From Liolophura sinensis (Eukaryota > Mollusca > Polyplacophora > Chitonida > Chitonidae), in contig NC_088298.1 of NCBI RefSeq assembly GCF_032854445.1, positions 10,653,504 to 10,717,503 of the forward strand: a stretch of DNA of 64,000 nucleotides, given 5' to 3'. Position numbers and translations under genes: made by a program. Below are positions 36,235 through 47,696 of this stretch, piece by piece. The notes under the pieces were generated by a model, which saw only the letters and a list, made by a program, of their open reading frames with translations, ran no database searches and was not told the DNA's origin. How positions within the stretch are numbered: the first letter of the stretch is position 1; the number at the start of each line of letters is the position of its first letter.

Positions 36235-37509
36235 CTGTAGAAGCAACAGAGAGAGAGAGCGTTAAGAGAGACCGTTCTATCCAGAGTGAAAAACCAAAAA
36301 TGTGTGATAAGGCCAGCGAGAGGAAATGGCTTATGTATAAATAAAAGGTTTGTAGTTCAATGGATAGGAGTGACCTTAAGAAGGTTCCTTGCTTCAGTAT
36401 AAACGGGTGGGATTCGGGTAAAAACATGACATTTAGCCCTCGCTGGTCTGATATTTCCGAATATGAGAACATCGATTTTACAAATGCTCCCTGACAGAAC
36501 TTTGCGAGTAGCTCGCCGCGACCCGCCGCCGTTGGAGAGGGAGATCAGAATGTCAGGGGTCGCTCTGAAATAATCTAATCAAATTGCGGATGCGACGACC
36601 ACTTTCTGATCTTCCTACGAGAAAAAAAAATAGCTTCTGTAGTTCTCCAAAATTCAGCAATGGTTTTGACAGTTTTTTGTATATGCTACAAAGAAAACTG
36701 CAAGTCTTGTGCAATAACACTGCCAGAGAACGCCTTTCCTTTTTGTATGTTTGTCTTTTTGTCTTTGTTATAATATGCCATATCCGTTATTTCAGATTTC
36801 ATCTTTCCACGATCTGACATTTTGTTTGACCCTTCCCTCAGTATCAGATGTACCCTAAGACATTTTCAGCCGGCGCTCTAACATTTCCCCGTCACGTATA
36901 AAGCTCTTTTCACCTTTACAAATGACCTTCACCTCCGTGACCTTGGCCCTTGGAATGATCTTTATAAATGTGAATCATTAGCTGCCCTTTCGGTAAAGAA
37001 CAACAGTCATTCTAGTCTTGTGGGGAAGCTTAGCTGGATGCATGCATGAGTGGGTTGACTGTCGGTCGGTACGATCCATACATACATATACACACATATC
37101 TGCACAAAAACCCTTGCAAGCTGTCAAGCGCCCTAAATAAATGATTGATTGATTGATTGATTATCACACTAACAGATTGTTTAAATGACAGGATGGGTGT
37201 GCCATGACATCACCCTTGTGCGCAATTTTACCCTTGTAGGCTGCGACCAGCCACATACTTATTAATAGGAAACTTAGTGGACCGGACTATCTTCAGTTAT
37301 CATTCCAAACGCTTGAAAAAAAATTAGCGCTGTGACTGAAGCTAAGGTGGCTTAATGGCGATAAAGGCGTTTAGCTTGATCGTTACACGTTTCCTACAGC
37401 AATTTATTCTGACTTTTCAGAAAATCTGACTTAAAAAACAGAATATGTGTTAGAGGCAAAAAAGTGAGTTATTAACAATCAGTTACAGTCACTTTACAAA
37501 ATCTTATCT
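36235..37509. other. Intergenic or intronic
   Basis: Contains a short (ga)n run at 36249-36259 (the pyrimidine tract of the acceptor), a small CpG cluster at 36515-36545 and a (attg)n run near 37143-37161. The remainder is featureless. Confidence 0.35.
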
Positions 37510-37724
37510 TATATCGTATCCAGAGCAGTGAGGAGTGTGGTAGTAGGCAAATGGTCACACGGAACCGGTGAAATACGGTCTCTTGTCAATTTACCTCAGT
37601 TAGGGTTTTATTCTAACTGTTCATGTGAATGCATAAATAGTAGCAAATTACAGGCCGCCTAGCACCGTGATTTAATTAGAATTAGGTACAAAAAAGCAGT
37701 GATTTTACTTGCAGTTTATTAGAC
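37510..37724 (-). repeat. R1 dispersed repeat, copy 6, full length
   Basis: The best minus-strand copy. It contains 'gtgaaatacggtctcttgtc' and 'cctcagttagggttttattc', and ends 'gattttacttgcagtttatt'. The conserved internal hairpin (CAGTTAG, nine bases, CTAACTG in the element's own orientation) is perfect here. Confidence 0.85.
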
Positions 37725-37899
37725 GATCACCAAAGGACACGGTCACCGATCAGCAAAGATACATGAAGGCGGATTACAGTGACAAGGTTCCAAGCCGGAT
37801 TGGGAACTGTTCTTTTGTGATTCTTGAATGCTATATGTAACCAGTTTGCACAGAAGAATAAACAATAGGCTACTCTGCTTGGACCCGAATTATTTAAGA

Positions 37900-38048
37900 C
37901 ATTTATTATTTATTTGATTGTTATGTTGCGACACACTCAAAAGTATTGCACTCATACTCCGTTTGTCAGCATTATGGTGGAAAGAAACCGGTCGGAGCCA
38001 CGATAATTCACAGCTTGCTGGCAGACCTTTCCACGTGTGGTTGTCGAT
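37900..38048 (-). mobile_element. SINE family 1, decayed 3' part
   Basis: 'ttatttatttgattgttatg', 'tcagcattatggtggaaaga' and 'gctggcagacctttccacg' identify the tail and core. The tRNA-like head is lost. Confidence 0.85.
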
Positions 38049-39103
38049 TAATCTAGGTAATAGTGCTGTGCCTCGGTGAAACCTCGGAATGGTAGACTCA
38101 GGGGAACTCCAACCGACATGACAAGCTAATGGTCTTCAAATAACGTTATCTGAACGTTAACTTCGCCAATGTTGATGGGAAATAATATGTTTATGACAGG
38201 GTAGATAATTGAGAAGTTTAATAAAGTTATAATGAGAGTAATATGTTTTAGATTGGTGTCAATAATTTTGTGAGCGTGCCTGCTTGCAGGGTTAGATGAT
38301 TGCTTACAACATGTCTGATTGGTCGATTATAGTGATGGGGCGGATTTTGGGCATTTATTAAATTAGTGTTAAACACAAATCTTGATTTACCGACTGACCG
38401 GGTTTTTTGTTCTTTTATTCGTTGTCTGGTGTAGAGAAAAACTCTTTTCTTGTATCAAAACAAATTTTATCATGCCAGAGAGCATTGACCAAGGCTCTTA
38501 ATTCCACCAAATGTATTTGAAGTGTTATTCCTAATCAAGCCAAGACATTTTTCGACGTTGGTTGTTTTGTTTAGTTTCTGTTTTTATCCGAAGAGAAATT
38601 CTATGAATGCGCATTACCTTCTCACTTCAATATCTTCTATCATTACCAGTATACAAATATAGTGGACCATGCAGTGTACGTCGTTGATTATATTCCCATT
38701 ACATCACAGAGGACACAACTAGGTTTCGAACCCTGACACTGGAAGCTATCAGTTCTGTTCAAAATGGCCATACACACGAGAAATAGCTTGAGAATGAGTT
38801 GATTTTAGATTTGTGTAATTGCATTAAATATTTACACTATGCACCGTTTATTTTAATGTGCCCATCACGCAGTTTAATGCTATTATATAAGCTTGTTTTC
38901 TGTTTGTATTATATGCACTTTGTCCTCGTAACATGCTAACAGAAGCAGTCTCGGAAATTTTAACAGCCGACGTACAAAACTATTAAGCATAACAGTTGGT
39001 GTGTTAATTTAGTTTAGTTGGAAAGTTTAATTACGAAAATTCACAGACGGTCTTAAACTATCTCGTTAGAAGTTACAAAACAGACCCTATAAAGGAAACT
39101 TAC
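38049..39103. other. Intergenic or intronic
   Basis: A perfect B-box-like word occurs on the minus strand near 38712 (complement of 'ggtttcgaaccc') but no A box is found at the right distance. Otherwise featureless. Confidence 0.35.
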
Positions 39104-39144
39104 CTGAGGCGTTGAAGAAGTTGGTTCGGGCTTATTTTGGCAAA
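39104..39144 (-). other. Possible short exon with a strong donor
   Basis: The minus-strand sequence 'ACGCCTCAG|gtaagttt' (GT at 39103-39102) is a near-ideal donor. The nearest acceptor (ends at complement 39145) gives a 41-base exon in phase with MATSSFFIYAN at 39807-39840, adding 13 codons. That acceptor has a purine-rich upstream tract, so the left exon border is doubtful; a longer exon from an acceptor near 39289 is the alternative. Confidence 0.28.
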
Positions 39145-39806
39145 CTGTGGTCTTTTTTTATGCAAATTCGGTTCTTAACATCTTCAAAGATTTTGAAGTG
39201 GCAGTGTCCGAGTAGGAGCCTCTTGCTAATGAGCACAGGTAAGAATCCAAATCCGCAAGATACATTTACACGTTTGTTTATAACTGCACAGATGCAAGCA
39301 AAACCAGTCGTGAAATGTCAGGAATTATTCCAGCGTTGTCTACCCTTGTCGCTGTAGTTTGAAACTGTTCATGACTAGTGAAGGATCTTTCTTTGCACTA
39401 TAGCCAGCGGTTCCAATTCAGTGACTTTACAACTCGTCAGTTTGTTCAGGAAGGCCTTGGGTTGCCTGTCTATGAAAGTTCCATGTTGTCAGTAACGACA
39501 GCCGTCTATCCCACCCCCTAACACCATCAGACAACCACACTGAACATCCTGACACAACCCTGATTTTTCCACTCGAACACATTTTGAATATCGAGCATAT
39601 CTCTCAAAAATTCCGGACTTTTCCATGTCCAGTCTAAAACTGGACCCCAATTTCGACTTTATGTCACACTATACGTGTAAAATATGTCAAGACAACACCT
39701 TTTGTCTTTCCTGAGGTAAGGTGAGGTGAATTAGCGCAAACGGTAAGTTGTTAATTCCTGAACTCCAAGGTCTTCATTATACATTTTCTAGGTACAAGGG
39801 ACTTAC
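39145..39806. other. Putative intron, nothing else
   Basis: Between the proposed first and second minus-strand exons. No repeat is recognised. Confidence 0.25.
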
Positions 39807-39848
39807 CATTTGCGTAGATGAAGAAGGACGATGTGGCCATCGCGCCAT
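39807..39848 (-). CDS. Possible first coding exon of a minus-strand gene
   Basis: On the minus strand two ATGs (complements of 39846-39848 and 39838-39840) are followed by an excellent donor 'CAAATG|gtaagtcc' (last exon base 39807). The second ATG has a strong Kozak context (G at -3, G at +4) and opens MATSSFFIYAN with one base left over. The first opens 14 codons ending in phase 0. A CpG-rich promoter with CCAAT and X-box motifs lies directly upstream. The gene's identity is unknown. Confidence 0.42.
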
Positions 39849-39881
39849 GTGCCTGTCACACACGTCAGCAGCTACGACAAC

Positions 39882-40040
39882 GCTGCCATAGCGACCGCGA
39901 AAAATCGATAAGACTTTCGCAGGCGATTCCAACAATGACGTAGACGGGGTTCACCACTCGAGGCAGGTGATCACCCGATATAGAACAGCGCCGCCCAAGT
40001 GGAGAGTCGCTTCCTGCTGAGATCGATTAGACTGATTGGC
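39882..40040 (-). promoter_or_regulatory. CCAAT plus X-box promoter
   Basis: On the minus strand an RFX-type X-box (GTCGCTATGGCAGC, complement of 39882-39895) lies about 45 bases upstream of the ATGs, and a CCAAT box (complement of 40034-40038) about 140 bases further up. The block is CpG-rich. X-boxes of this type are bound by RFX factors and are typical, though not exclusive, of ciliary gene promoters. Two or three positions differ from the ideal palindrome. Confidence 0.42.
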
Positions 40041-40254
40041 TCTGAAAATAGCAGCTTTTAAGCCTATTTCAAGGAGCAGGCCTCCCCCGAGCTGCATTCT
40101 TGGTCATCTAGGAATCCTTTTCAAGGGTCTCTAACGTCATAGGCCATACGTTGTGATTGTTAGTGCGATTTCTCGGAAAAAAAAGACGATGGGTGATGAT
40201 AATATCTGATGTGATCATTTTTATTCTTCCAGGTCTACGATATACAGAGTAATT
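40041..40254. other. Upstream flank
   Basis: No feature recognised. Confidence 0.35.
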
Positions 40255-40425
40255 TATTTCTTTATGGTGTTTTAACGCAACGCACAAACACTGTTCTCAC
40301 ATATGACGGCGGTCGGCTTCACCAGCGAGTTTCGAACGCTTTATCTCACTGGTGAAGGATCTTTAACAGTCCCAGTTAGCCAGACCTTGCAACCGTCTGA
40401 GCCATACAGCGAGGCCCACGACACC
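40255..40425 (-). mobile_element. tRNA-derived SINE of another subfamily
   Basis: On the minus strand it begins with an A-box-like 'atggctcagacggttgc' and has a B box 'gttcgaaac'. It ends 'gttaaaacaccataaagaaa', a tail like that of family 1. The middle differs from families 1 and 2, so it is a separate or much altered subfamily. Confidence 0.7.
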
Positions 40426-40989
40426 AGTAAAAGTGAAGTGCTAAACGATGAAATATAGCTGTCGCATACATCAGTACGTAGGAAAGGACCTTTTTGTTCT
40501 CGTGTTATCTTTTGTGAAAGTGTGATGATTGAATAATGTAACCTTGAATAAATTTCTATTACGTCACTGCATTTGGTTTTTTACCAAATTCTGTTTAAAC
40601 CACGGATCTACTGATCGTAAAGGTTGCTTCTTTTTAAGCATTTTCATGGACATCTCTGCTCTAGTTTTGCTTGCTGTCTTGTAGTCTTCTATTTTTTCAG
40701 ACCGATTTTTCCCATAACCACAATGACCCTGTACTCAATTTCACAAACACAATCAAAGACAACATTATATATATGACGATAGTCTCACAAGTACATGACA
40801 TATTTCACTGCATCTATTCGTGAACCTTCGGCAGAAATTTAGCCTAAGAAAAATGAACATGGATATTATCGTCACGTTGCTTGTATGAACAATTGCTTTC
40901 AGACCGCAACTGAGATAGGTATTTGGATTATCCACAGCTTATGGCAGTAACCTAGCAGGTAAGCGATTTGCATACTGATTAAATTCATC
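40426..40989. other. Intergenic
   Basis: AT-rich, no supported feature. Confidence 0.4.
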
Positions 40990-41208
40990 CGGGGGCCGGG
41001 GTGATTAGCGTACCAGTCACTAAGAGTTCAAGTCCAGCTCATGTTGGCTTCTTGTCCATGGAAAGGGTCAGCAAGCAACATGTCAATGGTTGTGGGTTTC
41101 CCCCGCGCTCTGCCGGGTTTCCTCCCACCACAACGCTAGACGTAGTCTTATAAGTGAAATATTTCTGAGTACGGTATAAAAACACCAATGAAATAAATAA
41201 ATAATAAA
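40990..41208 (+). mobile_element. SINE family 1, 5'-damaged
   Basis: B box 'gagttcaagtcc', 'gtgggtttcccccgcgctct', 'cctcccaccacaacgctag' and the (aaataaat)n tail are present. The A-box region carries a deletion. Confidence 0.92.
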
Positions 41209-41525
41209 TTAAATTCATCCGTGCCTAGGTCATTTCGTGCGTCTTTCAATCATCATTGAAAACTGTTGACTGGTTCTCTTTGCGTGAATCCGACCTAATA
41301 CCTTCCTGTATGTACTTTCTTTGTTCCTTCGTGGACGTCGTTTTGGAGATCGGAGGAGGACAGACCATATGCTTGAGTTTACTCCTGGCTAGTACAGCGG
41401 CGGTTACAAGTCCGGAGATTTGTCACGTAGGTTTCCAGGTGCGGTAGTTTTCCTCGGGTTGTAAAGGAATATATCCTTCTTCACTGCACTGTAAAGAAAC
41501 TGACTTCTCAGGTACAGTACATAAA
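41209..41525. other. Spacer
   Basis: No supported feature; a 63-codon plus frame (41256-41447) is probably fortuitous. Confidence 0.35.
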
Positions 41526-41625
41526 TACCTACGTGAAGAAAATTTACAATAGGCCGTATTTCACTGAATACGTTTGAGCATTTACCAACTATCCTGCTCT
41601 GGTTTTACTCTGTGCCTTAGTCTCT
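41526..41625 (+). repeat. R1 dispersed repeat, copy 7 (partial)
   Basis: Contains 'ataggccgtatttcactg' and 'ctgctctggttttactctgt'. Both ends are truncated. Confidence 0.65.
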
Positions 41626-42940
41626 TTTGCATTGTATATCCTACCTGGACTTCTATCTGTCCACAGACGACAATGCTTCCCTGTCACGCCGTCTTTACGA
41701 CAAGAGGGATAGGTATTAATTATCCTTGACCAGAAGAAATATGCCGAAGGGTGTAACTATTTTAGTTAACATCACAAGCTACTAACCCCAAAACAAGCGC
41801 ATCAAAGCCGTTTAGTTGTTGATTCTGAACTATTACCACAAATACAATCCTCGTGTTCAGATTCCATGGCGCCCTGTTTTAATAACTGTGTCTAATTCCG
41901 CTTAACTCAAAGCTAGGGGAAGTCTATGCATCGTGGTGAATGATCCCGACTCTCGACGCATATATGCAGCCTACAGTTGTACTCAAAAGGACAATTTATA
42001 GATATATATTTTTTGATTAACGATAGCCTAGGAAACAACATAGTACATAATTTAGATACAGATTAAACTTACGCGTGTTGATAATACTTGTGTTTTCCCG
42101 GCTTCATTAAAACTTGCACACCGTTCTAATCTTATACTTAATATATTTAATGTTAAAGGAAAATGAAATTGATCTTATAGGGGGATGTCTATGTTTAATT
42201 TACTTAATTTACATAATTTCCGCAACCTTTTTGAATATGAAAGTGCAATTTTCAGTGCAATTTATTCACATTTATAGCTAGGTTTTGGAGATCAAACTAC
42301 CTTGCTTTAATTGACCAGTTTCATTTCTCAATAAAAAGTTTAATTTTTATCAGTCTACAAGGAATAATGTCTTCAGAATAAACTTGTAGCCTTATCAAAA
42401 AGCAAAATCCATTATGATGTATTGAGGTATGGTATGTGAATGTGTATACGATATTCCTCTACCTATATATCTGCGTAGCATGCTGGACATCATAGTTTAT
42501 AATAGTCGTAACCCTGGGAACACATAACCCATTGGTCTCAGGTGCTGATAGATTGATTTGTTTATTTATTTGACAGGTGTTTTGGCGCGGTAACAAGATT
42601 ATTATACCTCACGTAAATTTATCGTTCCCCAGTGGATAATATCACGCCACGTGGGATTCAGCATTTCGAGATGGTGCACGCTGTGACGTCATTGAAACAA
42701 ACCAATGCAATGTAGCATCACATTTATTTTTGGTCTATTTTAGATAGCCCATTTCTGTTGTGTTACGTCACATCTGGCCACCTGCTTTGAGAGTCGCTGT
42801 TTTGACAGTCCTTACTTTCCCACCCTAAAGGATTCACGTATGGAAACGTAGATAAAGTCTTCAGTGTGATGGGTTATCCGGTATAATAAAACAATTATTG
42901 CATGTTTCATAGCGAAACATCGTGATTTGTCGGCTCTCGA
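41626..42940. other. Intergenic
   Basis: AT-rich. A SINE-tail-like 'gtttatttatttgacaggtg' near 42559 may be a last trace of a family 1 insertion. Confidence 0.35.
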
Positions 42941-43040
42941 GCAGCTAGAACAAAACCCGGTTACGTGTGATAATTTGCCCGCTATCACACTGTCGTCGCT
43001 GCTCTGGTTTTTCTCTCTGTGCTGTGCTTCTTAATTATAT
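42941..43040 (+). repeat. R1 dispersed repeat, copy 8 (internally deleted)
   Basis: 'gcagctagaacaaaaccc' is joined directly to 'ggttacgtgtgataatttgc', losing the segment between; then 'gctatcacactgtcgtcgct' continues to the R1 right end. Confidence 0.75.
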
Positions 43041-43224
43041 AGTCAAATTTAATGTGTTTGGAGTACCAGTAATACTGTCATTTTATTCAATATTTTCTAC
43101 TACTATTTAACTGAGTTACCAATCGTTTTGTTTGACCTTAATCAACCGCAGAATTCAAAAACAGGCCTAAGACTGTGGGCTATGAACTGTACCACCTTTT
43201 GGCAGGAATACGAGCGCCTTTTCT

Positions 43225-43439
43225 TATTTATTTTTTTCTTCCCTAATTCTGCTTAAGCCGTGGTGCCAAGTCATTGTTACTATTTATTCATTTAAGTGAA
43301 CAGCTAGAATAAGATCCTGACTGAGGTAAATTGACTGCACGCCGTATTTGGGCGGTTTATGTGTGACCACGTTCCAGCTACCGCACTGTCGTCGTTGCTC
43401 TGGTTCTACTCACTTTGCTGCATGTCTTTAATTATTTTA
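43225..43439 (+). repeat. R1 dispersed repeat, copy 9, full length
   Basis: Contains 'tccctaattctgcttaagcc', 'gaacagctagaataagatcc', 'tgactgaggtaaattgac' and 'gtcgtcgttgctctggttct', ending 'gcatgtctttaattatttt'. It lies 185 bases from copy 8 in the same orientation. Confidence 0.82.
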
Positions 43440-44093
43440 GTTGTGTAGTGCTCTGATGAAAGGTCATGTCCTTGTTGATCATTTGCTAAACTCACCGGAT
43501 GATTTATTATACAAATGCCATGTGTTCCACACACGTTAACCGATGACAATATTTGTGGTGTACAGCAACCGTGAACTCGGGACAACAGAGCATATTGAAT
43601 TCCTGGGTCAAGGACTTCGCCCAGATCCATAACACCTGGATTAGTGCCTGGATCTACTCTCGCAGACGACAGAGCTTGTTAACAAAGAGAGAACTGTCAG
43701 TTTTCAGAAATTATTTTCCTCCAAAACGCAATAATTGCACTGGAAATTTCTGAATTCCTCCGCTGCCATGGCGTGTTCGTGAGATCTTGGTGACCATAAG
43801 TGATTGGTGATGCTCGTGTGCTCGTTTGCATATTTTGCAAAAGTTCGTCAGTATCTTGCCGAAGGTTCGATGGTTTATTCCGGACACCCCGGTTTCCTAC
43901 AGTATGGAGTGTGTCGTTAAGCAACACTATAATACAAAGATAAACACATGAAACGTAGAAATATATATAAATTAAAAAAGAACTGCTAACTTCGCTCCTT
44001 GGTAATTTTATTTCCACATGAAGAAAAAAATGCAGATATTATAGAAGGAAATTTTAAATGTATTACAATGAAAACAGACAAATTTCAGGTTGA
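43440..44093. other. Intergenic
   Basis: A 106-codon minus frame (43697-44017) lacks splice or start evidence. Nothing else is recognised. Confidence 0.35.
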
Positions 44094-44434
44094 AAAGAAT
44101 AGAGTGAGTGAGTGAGTGAGTGAGTGAGTGCCTGGGGTTAAACGTCGTACTTAACAATGTTTCAGTCATATGACGACGAAGGAATCTTGTTGCAGGACGG
44201 ACTTCCACCGCTCTTTTACCTAGTGCTGCTTCACTGAGACGCCTTACTGAAGTAGGATGCCCCGCGCGAGCCATTATACGGATACGGGTCAACCAGTCGG
44301 TGCACTTTCCCCTTTATGCTGAACACCAAGCAAGAAAGTTACAACTTCTTTTTTTAAAGTCTTAGGTGTGACTCGACCCTCGATCTACCACTCCCGAAGC
44401 GGACGCGCTACCAACTGTGCCATCGGGGCCGGTG
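44094..44434 (-). mobile_element. SINE family 2, full length and best preserved
   Basis: The left end is a (gagt)n tail (44100-44127). The body follows ('gcctggggttaaacgtcgta', 'cagtcatatgacgacgaagg', 'cgagccattatacggatac'). The minus-strand tRNA-like head lies at the right, with A box 'tggcacagttggtagcg' and B box 'gggtcgagtc'. This organisation (PolIII head, body, short-repeat tail) defines a SINE distinct from family 1. The minus frame 44008-44292 is read through it. Confidence 0.93.
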
Positions 44435-44890
44435 AAAACAATAGTGTAATCTCCGAATACTGGACTATGAATTCAAGTTATTGTCTTAATTTAGATTTAA
44501 GAAGAGCATTTCTTTGTTTCGAATGTTTTAAAAATTGGACAGTTGTAACGCTGAATGGATATGTATGAACAGTTGCAATCGAAGCGCATCTGAGATATAT
44601 ATTTCCATTATCGAAAATATATATACTAGCATGATACACGATTTGGATACAACACAATGTTCTCGCCCTCCTTTTTTGGATTTTAGGTGCAGTTTTAAAA
44701 GTTTGAGACTTGAATTTTCATTATAGGAGACAATGGTGTATCAATCGTCAAACGTAATGGACGTTCCAGGTTAACAAATAGAACACTAATTTCATGAAGA
44801 AGAAGTACAGCAAAGACCTTGAAGGAACTAAGAAAGTATATCGGATGTAAGAAATGACAGGACAGTCATGAATGCCGAGTATCCAAGGAC
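44435..44890. other. Intergenic
   Basis: No supported feature. Confidence 0.4.
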
Positions 44891-45150
44891 AGCTACCACG
44901 CTGGCTTTCCAGCTACCACGCTGGCTTTCCAGCTACTACGCCGTCTTTCCAGCTACCACGCTGGCTTTCCAGCTACCACGCTGTCTTTTCAGCTGCCACG
45001 CTGGCTTTCCAGTTACCACGCTGTCTTTCCAGTTACCACGCTGTCTTTCCAGCTACCACGCTGTCTTTCCAGTTACCACGCTGGCTTTCCAGCCACCACG
45101 CTGGCTTTCCAGCTACCACGCTGGCTTTCCAGTTACCACGCTGGCTTTCC
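44891..45150. repeat. Minisatellite, thirteen 20-base units
   Basis: Exactly 13 units of 20 bases without indels. The first unit is agctaccacgctggctttcc; variants affect only a few positions (c/t at 3, g/t in the middle, ctg/ccg). Because the unit is stop-free in all three plus frames, overlapping frames of 96 and 120 codons arise (44868-45230), encoding a 20-residue repeat by arithmetic rather than selection. Confidence 0.98.
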
Positions 45151-45307
45151 AGCCGACGATAATCCTGAACCCTGTGTCGAACTTTAAACTTGATTGCATG
45201 GGAACTGTTACATATACGCATGCAAGGTGACTATCTTTAACGCGATACGTATACATCCCCCTTCCCCGGGTTAAGCGGAACTACAGGTACAATTATGAAG
45301 CACAGCG
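45151..45307. other. Spacer
   Basis: No supported feature. Confidence 0.4.
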
Positions 45308-45324
45308 CCCCCCCCCCCCCCCCC
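45308..45324. repeat. Poly-C tract
   Basis: A run of 17 C. Confidence 0.95.
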
Positions 45325-47239
45325 AGGCGATGCTTTCGATGCTTTACGAATGCACGAAACGGAACAAAGGTTGAAATTAGAATTAAAATCTATATTGTAT
45401 ATACGGACATGTATACTACATCGGCTTCATCGTCTTTGATCACATTTTACCTGTTTTTTATTTCATGCATGTTTGTGTATAATTCTGCCAATTTTTTTTA
45501 GTTGTTCTGAAATTTAGTGCTGTCATTATTTATCTTAAATGTCCTTTTCACATAATTATCGTCCACGATGATCAAAGTCTACTATTTTACACACAATTAC
45601 ATTCTGAATGAACAAAATTCAGCATCTGGTATCTGTATTTACGTTGTTAAAATTCTTTTGAGTACCTTTCAATATGTGCTGAATGAGTCATTCACGCGGG
45701 GATTCATTTCAGTATAAATGACAAATATGCACAACTACGGAAGAGAGACATCAGCGTAGCGGATTCATATACCTGGGGCATAGTGAACATGGATTATCTC
45801 CCTTACCCACAGTTCGTTGCTTTTTGAATGTGCTCCACAAGTTAGAGATAACAATGTTCTCTGCAGCATAAATCCTTGGTCCTTTGCTGGTCTGTTTGTC
45901 ACGTCTCTTGACGATTTCAAACCAAACACATTTCTATGATTTTTTAAACACAATTGGGTGCTATACAATATAAAATACTTTTCCCCGATCATTAATATAA
46001 AGCTACCATCATCCTATGCTATTGGTGTGTGGAGCAGTGCAGAAATCTAAACGGAAAGCTTAACTTTGTCCCGTAACGAATTAAAATATTTAAACCAAAA
46101 TATTACAGCATGTAACAAAGGCTACATGCCCATCTGCTGGTCTTGTCGAGTTTACAGATCACCTATAAGAAGTTTGATGTGCTAACCAAAGATTAAAACA
46201 TGCGTCTAATTCGAGTTATGATCAAACAATTTATAAATAAATTAACTATTATAATTTAGTAAAAATGGACAGGTATAATTGAAAAGACTTTTAATGTAAT
46301 CGTCCTTCACAGAAGATAAGCAGTGCCCTTTTCTAGAACTTTTTTTCGTCGAACTTAAGAAAATAAATATGACATGATTTGATTTATTGTTGGACAAAGG
46401 AGGAAACGTCGGCTGCATAGACCTCAGACAAAAGCAGACGACGACGGAGGGATATGAGTAATTTTTTTAGGAAACAGGACAGACCACAGAGAAAATCAGA
46501 CAGACCCTGGGGAAATTCACTTCACTTCACAAATAATAAACCTCCTAATCTAACCCAGGATGAAACACGTCTTAAAACTCGGTCATGTTGAACGTTTACA
46601 ATTTTATTCAGGCCATTTTAAATATCCTGATTCAGGGCACATGCAGTTTCCCAAAATGGCGTACTAAATTTTGAAAGTACGTTTGTTGTACGATATTGTG
46701 TACGTTAACATTACCGTACCATTGTCCCATATGTGCGATTGTTGTACATGTACGACATCTTTGTGAAACTGGGCCCTGGTATATATAAACAACATATGGA
46801 TTTGTATGTAACCTTACAAAGAGATAAGGAAACTCTGTTTGTTAATTTGAGCTCCAAGCTTCCAGACAAAGCCTTCTTCTGCTCAGATCAGTGACAGCCT
46901 TATGCTGGTTGTGTTAGCAGTGAATAAGCCCAGATACATAGGCCGTCTATGTACATGCGGCAGTATCGAGTCGCGTACCCTACTTGTCATTATGTTTGAC
47001 ATTTATAGAGCAAAGTCATTTGCGGCTGTACTGGTCCAGTATTATATGGGAAGGAACCATGATAAAAACAACTCCGAATCACAGATCTAATTTTATGATT
47101 ACAACTAGCATAGCTTGTTTTAATTTGCGATAAACTATGCAGATTTTCAAAATTGAGTGTAATACAGAAAATAAAAGTATGCAGGAATTATGGACCCTTT
47201 AATGATCCACCATGTCACTTGTCAAATTCACAAATCTTT
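45325..47239. other. Intergenic
   Basis: AT-rich. Frames of 60-75 codons on both strands lack support. Confidence 0.4.
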
Positions 47240-47405
47240 CTGGCCGAGCTGTGAGAGCGTCCGTCCTTAATACATTTACGCAAGCGTTCCGGGGTCAGTC
47301 CCGGGTGAGGTCTTCGGCATTCGGTCTTCGGCATTCGGGATATGACGGGAATCATTTTGAAAATGGATTTTAAAACATTCAAACAAACATTCAGCAGTCG
47401 TTAAA
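47240..47405 (+). mobile_element. tRNA-like SINE remnant
   Basis: 'tggccgagctgtgagagcg' (A box, as in tRNA-Leu/Ser) and 'tccggggtcagtcccgg' (degenerate B box) are spaced about 45 bases apart, followed by 110 bases of unrelated sequence ending in 'acattcaaacaaacattcag'. The D- and T-arm remnants are clear, but anticodon and acceptor stems do not pair, so it is not a functional tRNA. Confidence 0.42.
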
Positions 47406-47696
47406 GCAATAGGACGACCGATCACCACATTGATTTAATCAATCCACATGTTTATTCCTTCATTCAGTCTTTTTACTACTGGTGAAGACATTAACATAAA
47501 CACACATTAACATTAAAACAACGCAAAGGGACCAGGGTTTGCGGATGTTTAGTCCACCATGTGATAGAATAACACAGTTTTAGTACACTAATGCCTGTAA
47601 TTGCAGGTGCTCAGGAGCGGACCTGCCTGTCATTCGTTAGACACGTGATACATATATAATATTCAGTAACATTCTTGGAAAGAGTACTTTCAGAAT
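47406..47696. other. Spacer
   Basis: No supported feature. Confidence 0.4.

Noticed and set aside
38700-38790. tRNA gene candidate on the minus strand (B-box-like word near 38712)
   Set aside because: No A box at the required distance and no cloverleaf stems.
44868-45230. 120-codon repeat protein
   Set aside because: The 20-base minisatellite is stop-free in all plus frames, so the frame is explained by the repeat alone.
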